A stretch of 64,000 bases of DNA, from the NCBI RefSeq assembly GCF_009828585.1, contig NZ_WSRZ01000004.1, positions 124,001 through 188,000 of the forward strand. The letters are read 5' to 3'. This DNA is from Shewanella litoralis (GTDB lineage Bacteria > Pseudomonadota > Gammaproteobacteria > Enterobacterales > Shewanellaceae). A program made the translations under genes and the position numbers. Shown piece by piece: positions 12,549 through 23,425 of the stretch (positions are counted from its first letter, which is position 1; every line of letters begins with the position of its first letter). The notes under the pieces are model-generated. The model was not told the origin of the DNA. It did not search any database and saw only the letters and a list, made by a program, of their open reading frames with translations.

Positions 12549-12812
12549 TTAAGTATGTGAAATCCCCTATCCCATTTTTTATTATATTTTTGTCGCCTTC
12601 GCCGTGCTTGCTTGACATAAAACAACCGCCGCGAATGATAAATTAGGTACAGATCACAATTTTTAGGCGGACATCATAGATCATTATTGGCAATTTTCAA
12701 ATTCCACTAATGGCGAATACACAGTAAACTAGGCTAAAATATTTCAAAGCCGCTCAATAATCACCCAAAAATTGCCCACTTGTATTGGGCAAAGGATATT
12801 TTCAAAACCTAT

Positions 12813-13481
12813 ATGTCAAATGTCGCTAAATTCAGCTCATTCAAACAAAAAGCTGCTAAAACCAATGGTTCTGCAGCTGCTCGCCACACGAACAATCGCA
12901 ATATCTCGCGAAAAACAAACAACAAACCTGCAGCAGCGGATCCAGTAATTGTATTATTTAATAAACCCTTTGATGTATTGTGCCAATTTACCGATGAAGC
13001 TGGCAGGCAAACACTTAAAGACTTTATCCCAATCCCAGATGTGTATGCAGCAGGACGTTTAGATCGCGACAGTGAAGGCTTATTACTGCTCACCAACGAT
13101 GGCAAGCTTCAAGCTCAACTAACCCAGCCGAATAAAAAAACCTTTAAAACCTACTGGGTACAAGTTGAAGGTGAACCAACAGATGCTGCAATAAAAGCAT
13201 TGAGCGATGGAGTAGAACTTAAAGATGGCATGACTTTACCGGCAAAGGTTAAAGTAATGGATTCACCCGCTATTTGGCCACGAGTGCCACCCGTACGAGA
13301 GCGAAAATCAATACCAACTACCTGGCTTGAAGTGCAAATTTGTGAAGGTCGAAATCGTCAAGTCAGACGCATGACAGCCCATGTAGGTCACCCAACCTTA
13401 AGATTAATCCGTTATAAAATAGGTCAATGGTGTCTAGATGATTTGCAAAATGGACAATACAAACAAATCAGCCAACGCTAA
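12813..13481 (+). CDS. rluE: 23S rRNA pseudouridine(2457) synthase RluE
   Basis: RsuA/RluE-type pseudouridine synthase without an S4 domain; RluE modifies U2457 of 23S rRNA. The catalytic block [17 protein letters not shown] lies near residue 82 and the RNA-binding [19 protein letters not shown] block near residue 180. The N-terminal 45 residues are low-complexity and basic, which is common in this subfamily. ATG 12813 is the chosen start. A TTG at 12780 is also in frame, and neither has a strong Shine-Dalgarno sequence at ideal spacing. Confidence 0.88.
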   Translation: MSNVAKFSSFKQKAAKTNGSAAARHTNNRNISRKTNNKPAAADPVIVLFNKPFDVLCQFTDEAGRQTLKDFIPIPDVYAAGRLDRDSEGLLLLTNDGKLQAQLTQPNKKTFKTYWVQVEGEPTDAAIKALSDGVELKDGMTLPAKVKVMDSPAIWPRVPPVRERKSIPTTWLEVQICEGRNRQVRRMTAHVGHPTLRLIRYKIGQWCLDDLQNGQYKQISQR

Positions 13482-13528
13482 CCGTTAATCAAATAACACT
13501 GGCGATACACGCATAAGGGATTAAAAAG

Positions 13529-14074
13529 ATGACTCAACGTTATAAACCCAATACCACTGTCGCCTGTGTTGTTTACAGCCAGGGTAAGTTTTTGCTGGTT
13601 GAAGAAATGATTAATGGCCTGGTTAAATTTAATCAACCTGCCGGACATTTAGAAGCAAACGAATCACTCATTGAGGCTTGTGCTCGTGAAGTGGTAGAAG
13701 AAACTGGACTGACATTAATGCCACAAGCCATTGTGGGGATTTATCAATTTAGTGCCAGTGATGAACTCGCGTTTGTACGTTATACCTTCTGCATTACTCT
13801 CGACCAGCCTATTGAGGCTATACCACTTGATAGCGCTATTAGCCGAACCCATTGGTTTTCTCGCGAACAAATTAGTCTGTTAGGCGATAAACTACGCAGC
13901 CCACTGGTACTCAAAAGTATTGATGATTTTATTGCACAAGCCGGTTTATTAGATGAGTCACCTCCAGCAACGCGAGACTGTCAGCCGCAAGTAACAGCCA
14001 AACGTATTAGCCATCATTTTCCATTAGCGCTTATTAATGCCGATTATTTACACACCAATCAGCCTGTAAGTTAA
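13529..14074 (+). CDS. nudJ: Nudix phosphatase NudJ
   Basis: Nudix hydrolase related to E. coli NudJ (YmfB), which hydrolyses nucleoside di/triphosphates and the thiamine precursor HMP-PP. The Nudix box is complete (GHLEANESLIEACAREVVEE, with TGL following) at about residues 38-60. The N-terminal strand block VACVVYSQGKFLLVEE is typical. The product is 181 aa; its C-terminal 25 residues are extra and variable. It lies between rluE and mnmA, the arrangement seen in E. coli. Confidence 0.9.
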   Translation: MTQRYKPNTTVACVVYSQGKFLLVEEMINGLVKFNQPAGHLEANESLIEACAREVVEETGLTLMPQAIVGIYQFSASDELAFVRYTFCITLDQPIEAIPLDSAISRTHWFSREQISLLGDKLRSPLVLKSIDDFIAQAGLLDESPPATRDCQPQVTAKRISHHFPLALINADYLHTNQPVS

Positions 14075-14317
14075 GCCTAAATGGCCGCCGTTCAAGATAG
14101 CCCAGCGCTCGAATGCATGGTAGAATATGCGCCGCACAAATGTCATGTATACAGCGCTGTCATGTTTAAACAGTAAGATAAGCAATAAAGCTTATCGATA
14201 TTCATTTATGACTGTGTTTAACGGCTAATCAGGTTAAGTCAATAAATACAGTTGGCTTGAAACCACAGCATAACGCCACCATATACATACTCTCTATATT
14301 CAACGGTTTTAGGATTT

Positions 14318-15436
14318 ATGACATCAATCAACCCAACTTCTCAAGGTAAAAAAGTCATTGTCGGCATGTCCGGCGGTGTGGACTCTTCTGTTTCGGCCTA
14401 TTTGCTTATCCAGCAAGGCTATGAGGTTGAAGGTCTGTTTATGAAGAACTGGGAAGAAGACGACACCGACGAATATTGCGCTGCAGCAGATGATTTAAAA
14501 GATGCGCAAGCGGTATGTGACAAGCTTGGTATTAAAATGCACACCGTCAACTTTGCAGCCGAATACTGGGACAACGTGTTCGAATATTTCTTAGCTGAAT
14601 ACAAAGCCGGCCGTACGCCTAATCCAGACATCATGTGCAACAAAGAAATCAAATTCAAAGCATTCCTAGAATTTGCCGACGAGATATTAGACGCCGACTA
14701 TATTGCCATGGGCCATTATGTTCGTCGTCGTGACAACAACGATGGCAGTGTTGAAATGCTCCGCGGTGTTGATGGCAATAAAGACCAAAGCTATTTCCTA
14801 TATACACTCAGCCATGAGCAAGTGGCACGCAGTTTGTTTCCTGTCGGTGAGCTTGAAAAACATGAAGTACGTGAGATTGCCAAAAAAATGGGCTTAATCA
14901 CTCACGACAAAAAAGACAGCACCGGCATTTGTTTTATTGGCGAGCGCAAGTTTACTGATTTCTTAGCTACCTATTTACCGGCACAACCAGGTGACATTGA
15001 AACCGCTGAGGGTGAAGTTATTGGTACTCATCAAGGATTGATGTATCACACCCTTGGTCAACGTAAAGGCCTAGGTATTGGCGGCTTAAAGAACAGCAGC
15101 GAAGACCCGTGGTACGTAGTTGAAAAAGATTTACTGCGTAATGTACTCGTGGTGGCACAAGGTGCAGATCATCCACGCCTAATGTCACAAGGTATGACCG
15201 TTAATCAACTGCATTGGGTTGACCGAAAAGGCCCAGCTAATAACAGTCACATCACCGTAAAAACACGGTACCGTCAACGCGATGTGGCCTGTACATTAGC
15301 CTATAACGACCCAGACAATATTACCGTCATGTTCGATACACCTGTTGCCGCTGTCACACCAGGACAATCTGCTGTATTTTATGATGGCGACATTTGTTTA
15401 GGTGGCGGCATTATCGATACCCTAGTTCGAGGATAA
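14318..15436 (+). CDS. mnmA: tRNA-specific 2-thiouridylase MnmA
   Basis: MnmA makes the 2-thio group of U34 in tRNA-Lys, tRNA-Glu and tRNA-Gln, using sulfur relayed by the TusE system. The PP-loop [10 protein letters not shown] is near residue 18. The catalytic cysteines sit in [13 protein letters not shown] (near 109) and [12 protein letters not shown] (near 206). The length of 372 aa is standard. hflD follows after 3 bases, so the two form an operon. Confidence 0.97.
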   Translation: MTSINPTSQGKKVIVGMSGGVDSSVSAYLLIQQGYEVEGLFMKNWEEDDTDEYCAAADDLKDAQAVCDKLGIKMHTVNFAAEYWDNVFEYFLAEYKAGRTPNPDIMCNKEIKFKAFLEFADEILDADYIAMGHYVRRRDNNDGSVEMLRGVDGNKDQSYFLYTLSHEQVARSLFPVGELEKHEVREIAKKMGLITHDKKDSTGICFIGERKFTDFLATYLPAQPGDIETAEGEVIGTHQGLMYHTLGQRKGLGIGGLKNSSEDPWYVVEKDLLRNVLVVAQGADHPRLMSQGMTVNQLHWVDRKGPANNSHITVKTRYRQRDVACTLAYNDPDNITVMFDTPVAAVTPGQSAVFYDGDICLGGGIIDTLVRG

Positions 15437-15439
15437 AAC

Positions 15440-16072
15440 GTGAGTCAAACTCCAGAGAGTCTGCTGTTCGAACGTACAATGGCCTTTGCCGGTATTTTAC
15501 AGGCGATTGGTCAGGTGCAGTATTTAGCGCGCCACGGTGAAAGCGATAAAGAAGCGCTGGCAGCAACATTAAATACCATCTTAGTCACCGAGCCCGAAGC
15601 CACTGCCGATGTGTACCAAGACAAAAGCATATTAAATAAAGGCTACCAGTTGATTCAAAACCAACTGGGCGATGGCAGCAATAAAGATGTCGAAACCACC
15701 CGTTACTTAGTCGGTGTATTAGCGCTAGAGCGCAAACTGGCTCGTTCGGCAAACGGCTTAGGCATGCTTGCTGAACGCATTAATCAAATACACCGCCAAT
15801 TAAGCCACTTTGACATTACCGATGAGCAAGTCGTGTCTAACTTTGCCAGCATATACAGCGACATCATCAGCGAATTAGGTCCAAAACTGCAAATATCGGG
15901 AAATCCTGATTGTTTAAAGCAACCCATCGTACAACATAAAATTCGTGCCTTATTACTTGCCGCCATGCGCAGTGCGGTATTATGGCGCCAATTAGGCGGC
16001 AAACGTCGCCATTTAGTGTTTGCCCGAAAAGCGATATTTGATACCGCTAAAAAAAGCCAAAATAACAATTAA
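15440..16072 (+). CDS. hflD: HflD homologue (high frequency lysogenization protein)
   Basis: All-helical membrane-associated protein; in E. coli it binds phage lambda CII and is encoded between mnmA and purB. Here the order mnmA-hflD-purB is kept. The 210-aa product has the family blocks ([18 protein letters not shown] near residue 16 and [17 protein letters not shown] near 95). The start is a GTG three bases after the mnmA stop codon. Its cellular role apart from phage is unclear. Confidence 0.93.
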   Translation: MSQTPESLLFERTMAFAGILQAIGQVQYLARHGESDKEALAATLNTILVTEPEATADVYQDKSILNKGYQLIQNQLGDGSNKDVETTRYLVGVLALERKLARSANGLGMLAERINQIHRQLSHFDITDEQVVSNFASIYSDIISELGPKLQISGNPDCLKQPIVQHKIRALLLAAMRSAVLWRQLGGKRRHLVFARKAIFDTAKKSQNNN

Positions 16073-17482
<1,410 letters not shown>

Positions 17483-17508
17483 TCATTTAATCGACATTAG
17501 CTAATCTT

Positions 17509-17536
17509 GGCGGTCGCATCTGTGACCGCTTTTTTA
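17509..17536 (+). terminator. Terminator of the mnmA-hflD-purB operon
   Basis: Hairpin GCGGTC-GCATCTGT-GACCGC followed by a T-run, 26 bases after the purB stop codon. Confidence 0.8.
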
Positions 17537-17565
17537 TTGGATTTACCACTCTCCATCTGAGGTCA

Positions 17566-18708
17566 ATGATGTACACATTAAATATTGATACCCAAGCCTT
17601 TATTAAACAGCATTGGCAGCAGAAACCCCTTGTAATCAAGCAAGCATTTGTTGATTTTGAAGACCCTATTGCTGCAGACGAACTGGCAGGCCTCGCCTGT
17701 GAAGAAGAGATTTCATCTCGCGTGGTGGTCACCAAAGGTGAGGATTGGGACGTGGTTCAAGGTCCATTTGAAGACTACGACCAATTTGGCGAAGACAACT
17801 GGCAGTTATTAGTTCAGGCCGTTAACCATTGGTATCCAGCATCGCAGCCATTAGTCGAAGCATTTCGCTTTTTACCCGACTGGCGCTTTGACGACCTAAT
17901 GGTCTCTTTTGCTACACCGGGCGGCGGCGTAGGACCTCATATCGATAACTATGATGTATTTATTATTCAAGGTGATGGCGAACGTCGTTGGAAAGTCGGT
18001 GACAAAGGCCAGCATAAACGTCGTGGTGGCAATGAAAACTCACCTTTAGTTGACGATTTTGAGCCAATTATTGATGTGGTATTGCAAAAAGGCGACGTGT
18101 TATACATTCCGCCAGGTTATCCGCATTGCGGCGAAACAGTCACTTTGGCCATGTCATACTCCATAGGGTTTAGAGCGCCGAGCCAACAAGAATTATTAAC
18201 CGAATTAGCCGACAGCCTTATCGACAACAATTTAGGCAATAAACGCTTTACCTCAGTGGATGAGCCAGAGGCACCCGGCATCATTAGCCAAACGCATCAG
18301 CAAGGTATTATGGATTTATTAGTGCAACTTGCTCAAGACCCTCAAGCATACCAAACCATGCTAGGTAAACTGTTGAGCCAAAACCGTTTCGAGCTTGATA
18401 TTTGTGAAGGCGAAGAGCCATTAAGCAGCGATGACGTCATTGATGCCATTGAGCAAGGCGCGATTATTCAGCGCATCGGTGGTTTAAAGGTCTTGCGACT
18501 AGAGCAAGACACACAACAGCGCTTATTTATTAATGGTGAAGAATTTCCGCTGCCTGAAGTGAGCGAACCCGTATTACAATTACTCGCCAATCAGGTCAGT
18601 ATTGCGCCAGAACAAGCCTGTGAACTCGCTGAAGAGCCGGTGTTGCTTGAGGCATTAACGCAATTGATCAACCAAGGCTTATATTATCTCGCTGAAGATG
18701 AATACTAA
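17566..18708 (+). CDS. roxA: 50S ribosomal protein L16 arginine hydroxylase (RoxA/YcfD)
   Basis: JmjC/cupin 2-oxoglutarate- and Fe(II)-dependent oxygenase; the family member YcfD hydroxylates Arg81 of ribosomal protein L16. The metal-binding HxD is in GPHIDNYDVF near residue 125. The distal histidine is in GYPHCGET near residue 187. The C-terminal half has the winged-helix dimerisation region typical of the family. The product is 380 aa, close to the E. coli length. Two Met codons open the gene (17566, 17569). A dispersed repeat begins right after the stop codon. Confidence 0.93.
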   Translation: MMYTLNIDTQAFIKQHWQQKPLVIKQAFVDFEDPIAADELAGLACEEEISSRVVVTKGEDWDVVQGPFEDYDQFGEDNWQLLVQAVNHWYPASQPLVEAFRFLPDWRFDDLMVSFATPGGGVGPHIDNYDVFIIQGDGERRWKVGDKGQHKRRGGNENSPLVDDFEPIIDVVLQKGDVLYIPPGYPHCGETVTLAMSYSIGFRAPSQQELLTELADSLIDNNLGNKRFTSVDEPEAPGIISQTHQQGIMDLLVQLAQDPQAYQTMLGKLLSQNRFELDICEGEEPLSSDDVIDAIEQGAIIQRIGGLKVLRLEQDTQQRLFINGEEFPLPEVSEPVLQLLANQVSIAPEQACELAEEPVLLEALTQLINQGLYYLAEDEY

Positions 18709-18731
18709 TACCATTGCGCGTTAGTAAATGA
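18708..18731. repeat. Dispersed 24-bp repeat, copy 1
   Basis: ATACCATTGCGCGTTAGTAA (18708-18727) followed by ATGA is identical to 23383-23406. This copy begins at the last base of the roxA stop codon. The flanking sequences after the shared 24 bases differ but are both rich in CTC/GAG. It looks like part of a short interspersed repeat. Confidence 0.7.
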
Positions 18732-18751
18732 GACTCCGAGAGCTCTAGTTA

Positions 18752-18793
18752 AAATAAACAAAAAAGGCACCTAGGTGCCTTTTTTGTTTATTT
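18752..18793. terminator. Perfect 42-bp palindromic bidirectional terminator
   Basis: The sequence is perfectly self-complementary for 42 bases around the centre CCTAGG. Its A-run and T-run flanks allow termination in both directions. It serves the convergent genes roxA (ends 18708) and the DUF4826 gene (ends 18808). Confidence 0.9.
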
Positions 18794-18807
18794 GCGCTGT
18801 TGAGGTA

Positions 18808-19248
18808 TTAACCCCAAAGTTTCTCGTCTTGATGCATTTTATATAAGCTTTCGGCACGAGACACGAGTAGCTGAGCAAACTTCATCTGCGTCGGATCTTT
18901 GGTTATGCCCGATTTGTGCAGGTTTTCGGCTTTTAATTGCCACATCATTGAAAAATGACGAATGGCATCACGTGCCGTAGCTGCTACTTTGACATCGACA
19001 TAGTCAGACGGCAAATCGCCCGACATTACCCAAAAAGTTTGTTTTTTAGGTTGTTTGGATTCCATCTTCCAAATAGCTAAATAAGGTGCAAGATAACGAC
19101 TTTCACTGGCGAGTACATTATTTGGGATCACGCCTTTTTCAGCTAAGAAGCGATTGGCTTTTTGAAATTGAGTACGTACCCACTCTTGTCTTAGTGCTTC
19201 TTGATCTACTGCTGGCTCGGTAACCTGCTCTGCAACTTCTTCAGTCAT
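18808..19248 (-). CDS. DUF4826 family protein
   Basis: This resembles the uncharacterised DUF4826 family found in Shewanella and relatives. The 146-aa product has an acidic N-terminal tail (about residues 1-18) and then a compact, tryptophan-rich helical region. It has no signal peptide or membrane segment, so it should be cytosolic. Function unknown. It is divergent from leucine dehydrogenase, across a 282-base gap containing a LiuR-like site. Confidence 0.75.
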   Translation of the reverse strand: MTEEVAEQVTEPAVDQEALRQEWVRTQFQKANRFLAEKGVIPNNVLASESRYLAPYLAIWKMESKQPKKQTFWVMSGDLPSDYVDVKVAATARDAIRHFSMMWQLKAENLHKSGITKDPTQMKFAQLLVSRAESLYKMHQDEKLWG

Positions 19249-19336
19249 AATACTTCCTATCTTATTGTTATTTTTCAGGTTAGAACATTAATTAACCTAA
19301 AATTCAATCTCAAAAACATCGACGCAACATAAGTTA

Positions 19337-19354
19337 CTTTACGTTTACGTAAAG
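19337..19354. promoter_or_regulatory. LiuR-like operator upstream of leucine dehydrogenase
   Basis: CTTTACGTTTACGTAAAG has perfect 8-bp arms around a 2-base centre. It resembles the motif described by comparative genomics for LiuR, the MerR-type regulator of branched-chain amino-acid breakdown. Leucine dehydrogenase is a logical target. The site is 177 bases upstream of the ldh start and 89 bases from the divergent gene. Confidence 0.6.
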
Positions 19355-19530
19355 TGGCAAGCTAAATTGCCACATCAATCACAAAAATAACCAAATCATG
19401 CTTTGTTGAGAGTATCGCTAAATGCTATCGTGCTGCAATAAATATAACAAGCAATCGTTTGTACCTCTAAGTACTCAATAACACTTGGTACAATCACTTT
19501 ACTTTTACAAACAGCAAGCGGAGATTACAC

Positions 19531-20562
19531 GTGGCAGTATTTAATCATGTTTCGTTCGATGAACACGAACAAGTGGTATTTTGTCATGACAAGCAAAGTG
19601 GCCTCAAAGCCATTATCGCGGTCCACAACACTAACCTAGGTCCAGCTGTTGGTGGTTGTCGTATGTGGAATTATCAATCAGATGATGAAGCCCTAACTGA
19701 CGTTTTACGTTTATCCCGCGGCATGACATATAAGAATGCGCTTGCTGGTTTAACAATGGGTGGCGGTAAAGCGGTGATCATTGCCGATCCTAAAACGACC
19801 GACCGCGAAGCACTATTTTTAGCCTTTGGCCGCTTTGTTAATAGCCTAGGCGGTAAATATTATTCAGCAGAAGATGTCGGTGTATCAACATCTGACATCA
19901 TGATTGCCAGCCGTGAAACAGAGTTTGTAGCTGGTATGGAAGGAAAATCAGGCGACCCATCTCCGTTAACCGCATTAGGGACTTATTTGGGGATTAAAGC
20001 CGCCATTAAACATCAGCGTGGCATCGACAGCCTTAAAGGCATTAAAGTGTCTGTGCAAGGTGTCGGGCACGTAGGTTACTACCTATGTAAACATTTACAC
20101 GAAGAAGGGGCTGAGTTGATTGTCACTGACATTCATCAAGCGTCGCTTGACCTTGTCGCGACTGAGTTTGGTGCAACGGTTGTTGCCCCGCAAGATATCT
20201 ATACGCAAGATGTTGATGTTTACGCGCCCTGTGCATTAGGTGCGACATTGAACGACAGCACATTACCACTACTCAAAGCGACCATCGTTGCAGGCTGTGC
20301 TAACAATCAACTAGCTGAAGTGCGCCACGGTGAAAAACTCAAACAAATGGGCATTTTGTACGCACCAGATTATGTGATTAACGCTGGCGGTATTATTAAT
20401 GTGTCATTTGAGAAAAACTATGACGCCGCGGCATCTAAAGCCAAAGTGGAGCAAATCTATCATACGCTATTAACTATTTTTAGCCGTGCTGACGCCGAAA
20501 ACCGCACCACTGGTTCGGTTGCCGATGAAATGGCTAAAGCCATTATTGATGCGGCACAATAA
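19531..20562 (+). CDS. ldh: Leucine dehydrogenase (Glu/Leu/Phe/Val dehydrogenase family)
   Basis: NAD-dependent oxidative deamination of leucine, valine and isoleucine to 2-oxo acids, the entry to branched-chain amino-acid breakdown. The catalytic lysine is in the GLTMGGGKAVI block near residue 80. The NAD-binding Rossmann motif QGVGHVGYYL is near residue 178. The length of 343 aa fits leucine dehydrogenase rather than glutamate dehydrogenase. The start is a GTG with a GCGGAG Shine-Dalgarno sequence. A LiuR-like operator upstream suggests induction with the rest of the leucine pathway. Confidence 0.92.
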   Translation: MAVFNHVSFDEHEQVVFCHDKQSGLKAIIAVHNTNLGPAVGGCRMWNYQSDDEALTDVLRLSRGMTYKNALAGLTMGGGKAVIIADPKTTDREALFLAFGRFVNSLGGKYYSAEDVGVSTSDIMIASRETEFVAGMEGKSGDPSPLTALGTYLGIKAAIKHQRGIDSLKGIKVSVQGVGHVGYYLCKHLHEEGAELIVTDIHQASLDLVATEFGATVVAPQDIYTQDVDVYAPCALGATLNDSTLPLLKATIVAGCANNQLAEVRHGEKLKQMGILYAPDYVINAGGIINVSFEKNYDAAASKAKVEQIYHTLLTIFSRADAENRTTGSVADEMAKAIIDAAQ

Positions 20563-20609
20563 TCGCCACGGCTGAGTGCCAGACTTGCCCCATCGATACA
20601 TTGCTAAAT

Positions 20610-20638
20610 AAGGAAATGCCTATGCATTTCCTTTTTTA
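20610..20638 (+). terminator. Terminator of ldh
   Basis: Hairpin AAGGAAATGC-CTAT-GCATTTCCTT with a T-run, 48 bases after the ldh stop codon. Confidence 0.85.
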
Positions 20639-20748
20639 TTGGCTAACACTTTAATCAAGTTGCAATAAATCGTTCACCTTGGCGTCAAATAACTGCCCTA
20701 CCCTAAATCAACACTGACGCAACCTGTGTATTGGGAAACTGGCAGACG

Positions 20749-21654
20749 ATGACAACTCACCCACATAAAACAACACCACGGTTAGCAAGACAACCTGTTT
20801 CGCACCTTACACACCCACTGCAAATGCAAACGTTTCATGCATTGTGGATATCAGACGTTCACCTTGGCAGTATTGACTGTAAAGCCGAATTTTTACTGCA
20901 CTTTTTAAACCACAGCCAAAGTGATTACCTGTATTTAGTTGGGGACATTGTCGATGTGTGGGCGCTTAAAAAAAGAGTGTATTGGCCTGACAGCCACGAC
21001 AACGTCATCAAAAAAATCCTTGAACTTGCCAGTAACGGCACTCAGGTTGTGTTTATTCCAGGTAACCATGATGAAGCATTTAAAGCCTATGCTGACAGTC
21101 ACTTCAGAGGTATCACCTTAGCAAAACAACACATTCATGAGTCCATCACGGGCAAGCGCTTTTTAATGCTTCATGGCGATCAATTTGACTCGCAAGTGTG
21201 CGTCAACCGCGCTTATGCCAAATTAGGCGATCATTTATACGATGTTTTGCTTTGGCTAAACCGACAACTGCATGCGGTGAGAAGCACCATGGGTTATCCC
21301 TATTGGTCGTTAGCCAGTTATATCAAACTTAGGGTTAATAAGGCCCAGCAAGCCATTAATCAATATCGTGATGCCGTATTGCGTTACGCCGCTAAAAAAC
21401 AGGTCGACATGGTGGTGTGCGGCCATATCCACCAGCCAGAACTGTCAGAACACAGCATTAATCAACAACTACTGATTTACGCCAACGATGGGGATTGGGT
21501 TGAAAACTGCACCCTGATTGCAGAAACCCTTGAAGGCGATGTGCAGCTGCTTAAATGGAACGAGCAAACCCTACAAGCTGAAACTGTCGCCAATATTGTG
21601 CTACGCCATATGCATGACAACCCAATCACACCTAAAAAACAGCACGTAGCATAA
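20749..21654 (+). CDS. LpxH-like metallophosphoesterase (UDP-2,3-diacylglucosamine diphosphatase family)
   Basis: Calcineurin-like phosphoesterase of the LpxH family. All metal-binding blocks are present: SDVHLG near residue 38, VGDIVD near 66, IPGNHDE near 104 and CGHIHQPE near 224. It is longer (about 301 aa) than housekeeping LpxH of about 240 aa, so it is more likely a paralogue acting on another lipid or nucleotide diphosphate. ATG 20749 is the chosen start; ATG 20824 is also plausible because homology begins just after it. It lies 13 bases ahead of the OlsF-like gene. Confidence 0.8.
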   Translation: MTTHPHKTTPRLARQPVSHLTHPLQMQTFHALWISDVHLGSIDCKAEFLLHFLNHSQSDYLYLVGDIVDVWALKKRVYWPDSHDNVIKKILELASNGTQVVFIPGNHDEAFKAYADSHFRGITLAKQHIHESITGKRFLMLHGDQFDSQVCVNRAYAKLGDHLYDVLLWLNRQLHAVRSTMGYPYWSLASYIKLRVNKAQQAINQYRDAVLRYAAKKQVDMVVCGHIHQPELSEHSINQQLLIYANDGDWVENCTLIAETLEGDVQLLKWNEQTLQAETVANIVLRHMHDNPITPKKQHVA

Positions 21655-21667
21655 AAAGGATAAGGTT

Positions 21668-23425
21668 ATGATTTTTACGGTCGATAATGTAGTAGAGAAA
21701 AACCTGCCAAATGTGCACAACAAGCCGTGGTTAGCAGCGCCCACCAAAGCCATGTTGCGTTATTTGCTTCACGAGAAACAATGTAACGACATTGCCAACG
21801 AACACGCACATTTATCTGGCGTAGACTTTGTCGAGCAAATTCTAGCCTGTTTAAACTTCTCTTACAGTGTACCTAATAACGAAGTTGAAAATATCCCACA
21901 CGAAGGGCGCGTGGTGATATACGCCAATCACCCCATTGGCTCACTCGATGCTCTAGCCCTTATTAAGCTTATCAGCCAGGTTCGCCCTGACATTAAAGTG
22001 GTCGCTAATGAATTGTTAATGGCCATTAAACCGCTGCATTCGATTTTATTACCCGTACGTAACATGACAGGCGGCACGCCCAAGCAACATCTCGATGAAA
22101 TACACCACCACCTTAAAAATGAAGGTGCGGTACTAATATTCCCATCGGGTGAAGTGTCACGTCTGCGCCCGACCGGTGTCACCGATTTACATTGGCACAG
22201 TGGTTTTTTAAAAATGGCACGCGCCTGTAATGCGCCGTTATTACCCGTGTTTGTTGACGCAAAAAACTCAGCCACTTTTTACGGCGCTTCAATGATTTAC
22301 AAACCGCTAGCCACCTTACTGCTAGTCAAAGAGATGTTTAAGCAAGTCGACCAAGTCATGCCGGTACGTATTGGGCAATTGATTGCTAAAGAAGTGGTTA
22401 ACAACCAAGATTTCCCGCTAAAAACTAAAGTGAAATTACTTAAAAATCATTTATACCGCATTGGTAAAAATCGTAGCCCATTATTTACCACCCAAAATGC
22501 CATCGCTCATCCCGAAAAGCGCAGCGAACTGCAAAGTGCGTTATCTCAATGCGAATTACTCGGACAAACTCAAGACAACAAACAAATCTATCTTTATAAG
22601 CATCAACACAGTAGCGCTATCATGCGTGAAATTGGCCGCTTACGGGAAATCGCTTTTCGCGCTGTAGGTGAAGGTACAGGCAAACGCCGCGACACCGACA
22701 AATACGATAATCACTATTTACACTTGGTATTGTGGGACAAAGATGATTTAGAAATTGTCGGTGCATATCGTTTTGCCAGCGCTAAGGCGTTACATGAACA
22801 AATCGGTCATGACTCGCTCTACAGCCAATCTCTATTTGATTATAAAGACGCATTTCAACCTTATTTCGAACAAGGATTAGAACTTGGCCGCAGCTTTGTA
22901 CAACCTAAATACTGGGGCCGACGCAGTTTAGAATACCTATGGCAAGGCATTGGTGCGTTTTTAGTTAAGCACCCTCAATATCGTTATTTATTTGGCCCAG
23001 TATCATTAAGTGACAGCCTGCCATTGCAAGCAAAAGAAATGTTGGTGTTCTTTTATCAACAACAGTTTGCGACCAGCGAAACGCTAGCACGCTCATTTAA
23101 TCCCTATCAATTTACCCCAGACAGAACAGCCCAATTACAGCTCTTGTTTAACGGCTGCGACTACGCGGAAAACTTTAAAATACTTAAAAGGACATTAGCG
23201 AATATGGCGGTATCGGTACCCACATTATTTAAGCAATATGGTGAACTTTGCGACAATCAAGGCGTGAAGTTTTTAGACTTTGGCATTGACCCAGAATTTG
23301 GCGATTGCATAGATGGTTTAGTTTTGGTGGATATACATCAACTCAAACCGATTAAATACCAAAAGTACCTTGCAGGCCATTTATACCATTGCGCGTTAGT
23401 AAATGATCTCTCAGCGAGAATTTAA
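21668..23425 (+). CDS. olsF: Bifunctional acyltransferase, OlsF-type ornithine lipid synthase
   Basis: A two-domain 585-aa protein. The N-terminal half is a PlsC-like O-acyltransferase with the NHPIGSLD catalytic block near residue 87 and the FPSGEVSR block near 158. The C-terminal half (about 300-500) is an OlsB-like GNAT N-acyltransferase (LREIAFRAVGEG, then EIVGAYRFA and LELGRSFVQP). This order matches OlsF enzymes, which make ornithine lipids in one polypeptide. Ornithine as acceptor is inferred from the family. The last codons (YHCALVND onward) fall inside a dispersed 24-bp repeat. Probably co-transcribed with the LpxH-like gene upstream. Confidence 0.78.
   Translation: MIFTVDNVVEKNLPNVHNKPWLAAPTKAMLRYLLHEKQCNDIANEHAHLSGVDFVEQILACLNFSYSVPNNEVENIPHEGRVVIYANHPIGSLDALALIKLISQVRPDIKVVANELLMAIKPLHSILLPVRNMTGGTPKQHLDEIHHHLKNEGAVLIFPSGEVSRLRPTGVTDLHWHSGFLKMARACNAPLLPVFVDAKNSATFYGASMIYKPLATLLLVKEMFKQVDQVMPVRIGQLIAKEVVNNQDFPLKTKVKLLKNHLYRIGKNRSPLFTTQNAIAHPEKRSELQSALSQCELLGQTQDNKQIYLYKHQHSSAIMREIGRLREIAFRAVGEGTGKRRDTDKYDNHYLHLVLWDKDDLEIVGAYRFASAKALHEQIGHDSLYSQSLFDYKDAFQPYFEQGLELGRSFVQPKYWGRRSLEYLWQGIGAFLVKHPQYRYLFGPVSLSDSLPLQAKEMLVFFYQQQFATSETLARSFNPYQFTPDRTAQLQLLFNGCDYAENFKILKRTLANMAVSVPTLFKQYGELCDNQGVKFLDFGIDPEFGDCIDGLVLVDIHQLKPIKYQKYLAGHLYHCALVNDLSARI
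23383..23406. repeat. Dispersed 24-bp repeat, copy 2, inside the end of a coding region
   Basis: Identical over 24 bases to 18708-18731. Here it is translated as the C-terminal tail of the OlsF-like protein, upstream of the stop codon at 23423-23425. Confidence 0.7.

Noticed and set aside
20749..21654. Calling the phosphoesterase the housekeeping lpxH
   Set aside because: It is longer than usual LpxH and linked to an acyltransferase rather than to ppiB/cysS; the family name alone is safer.
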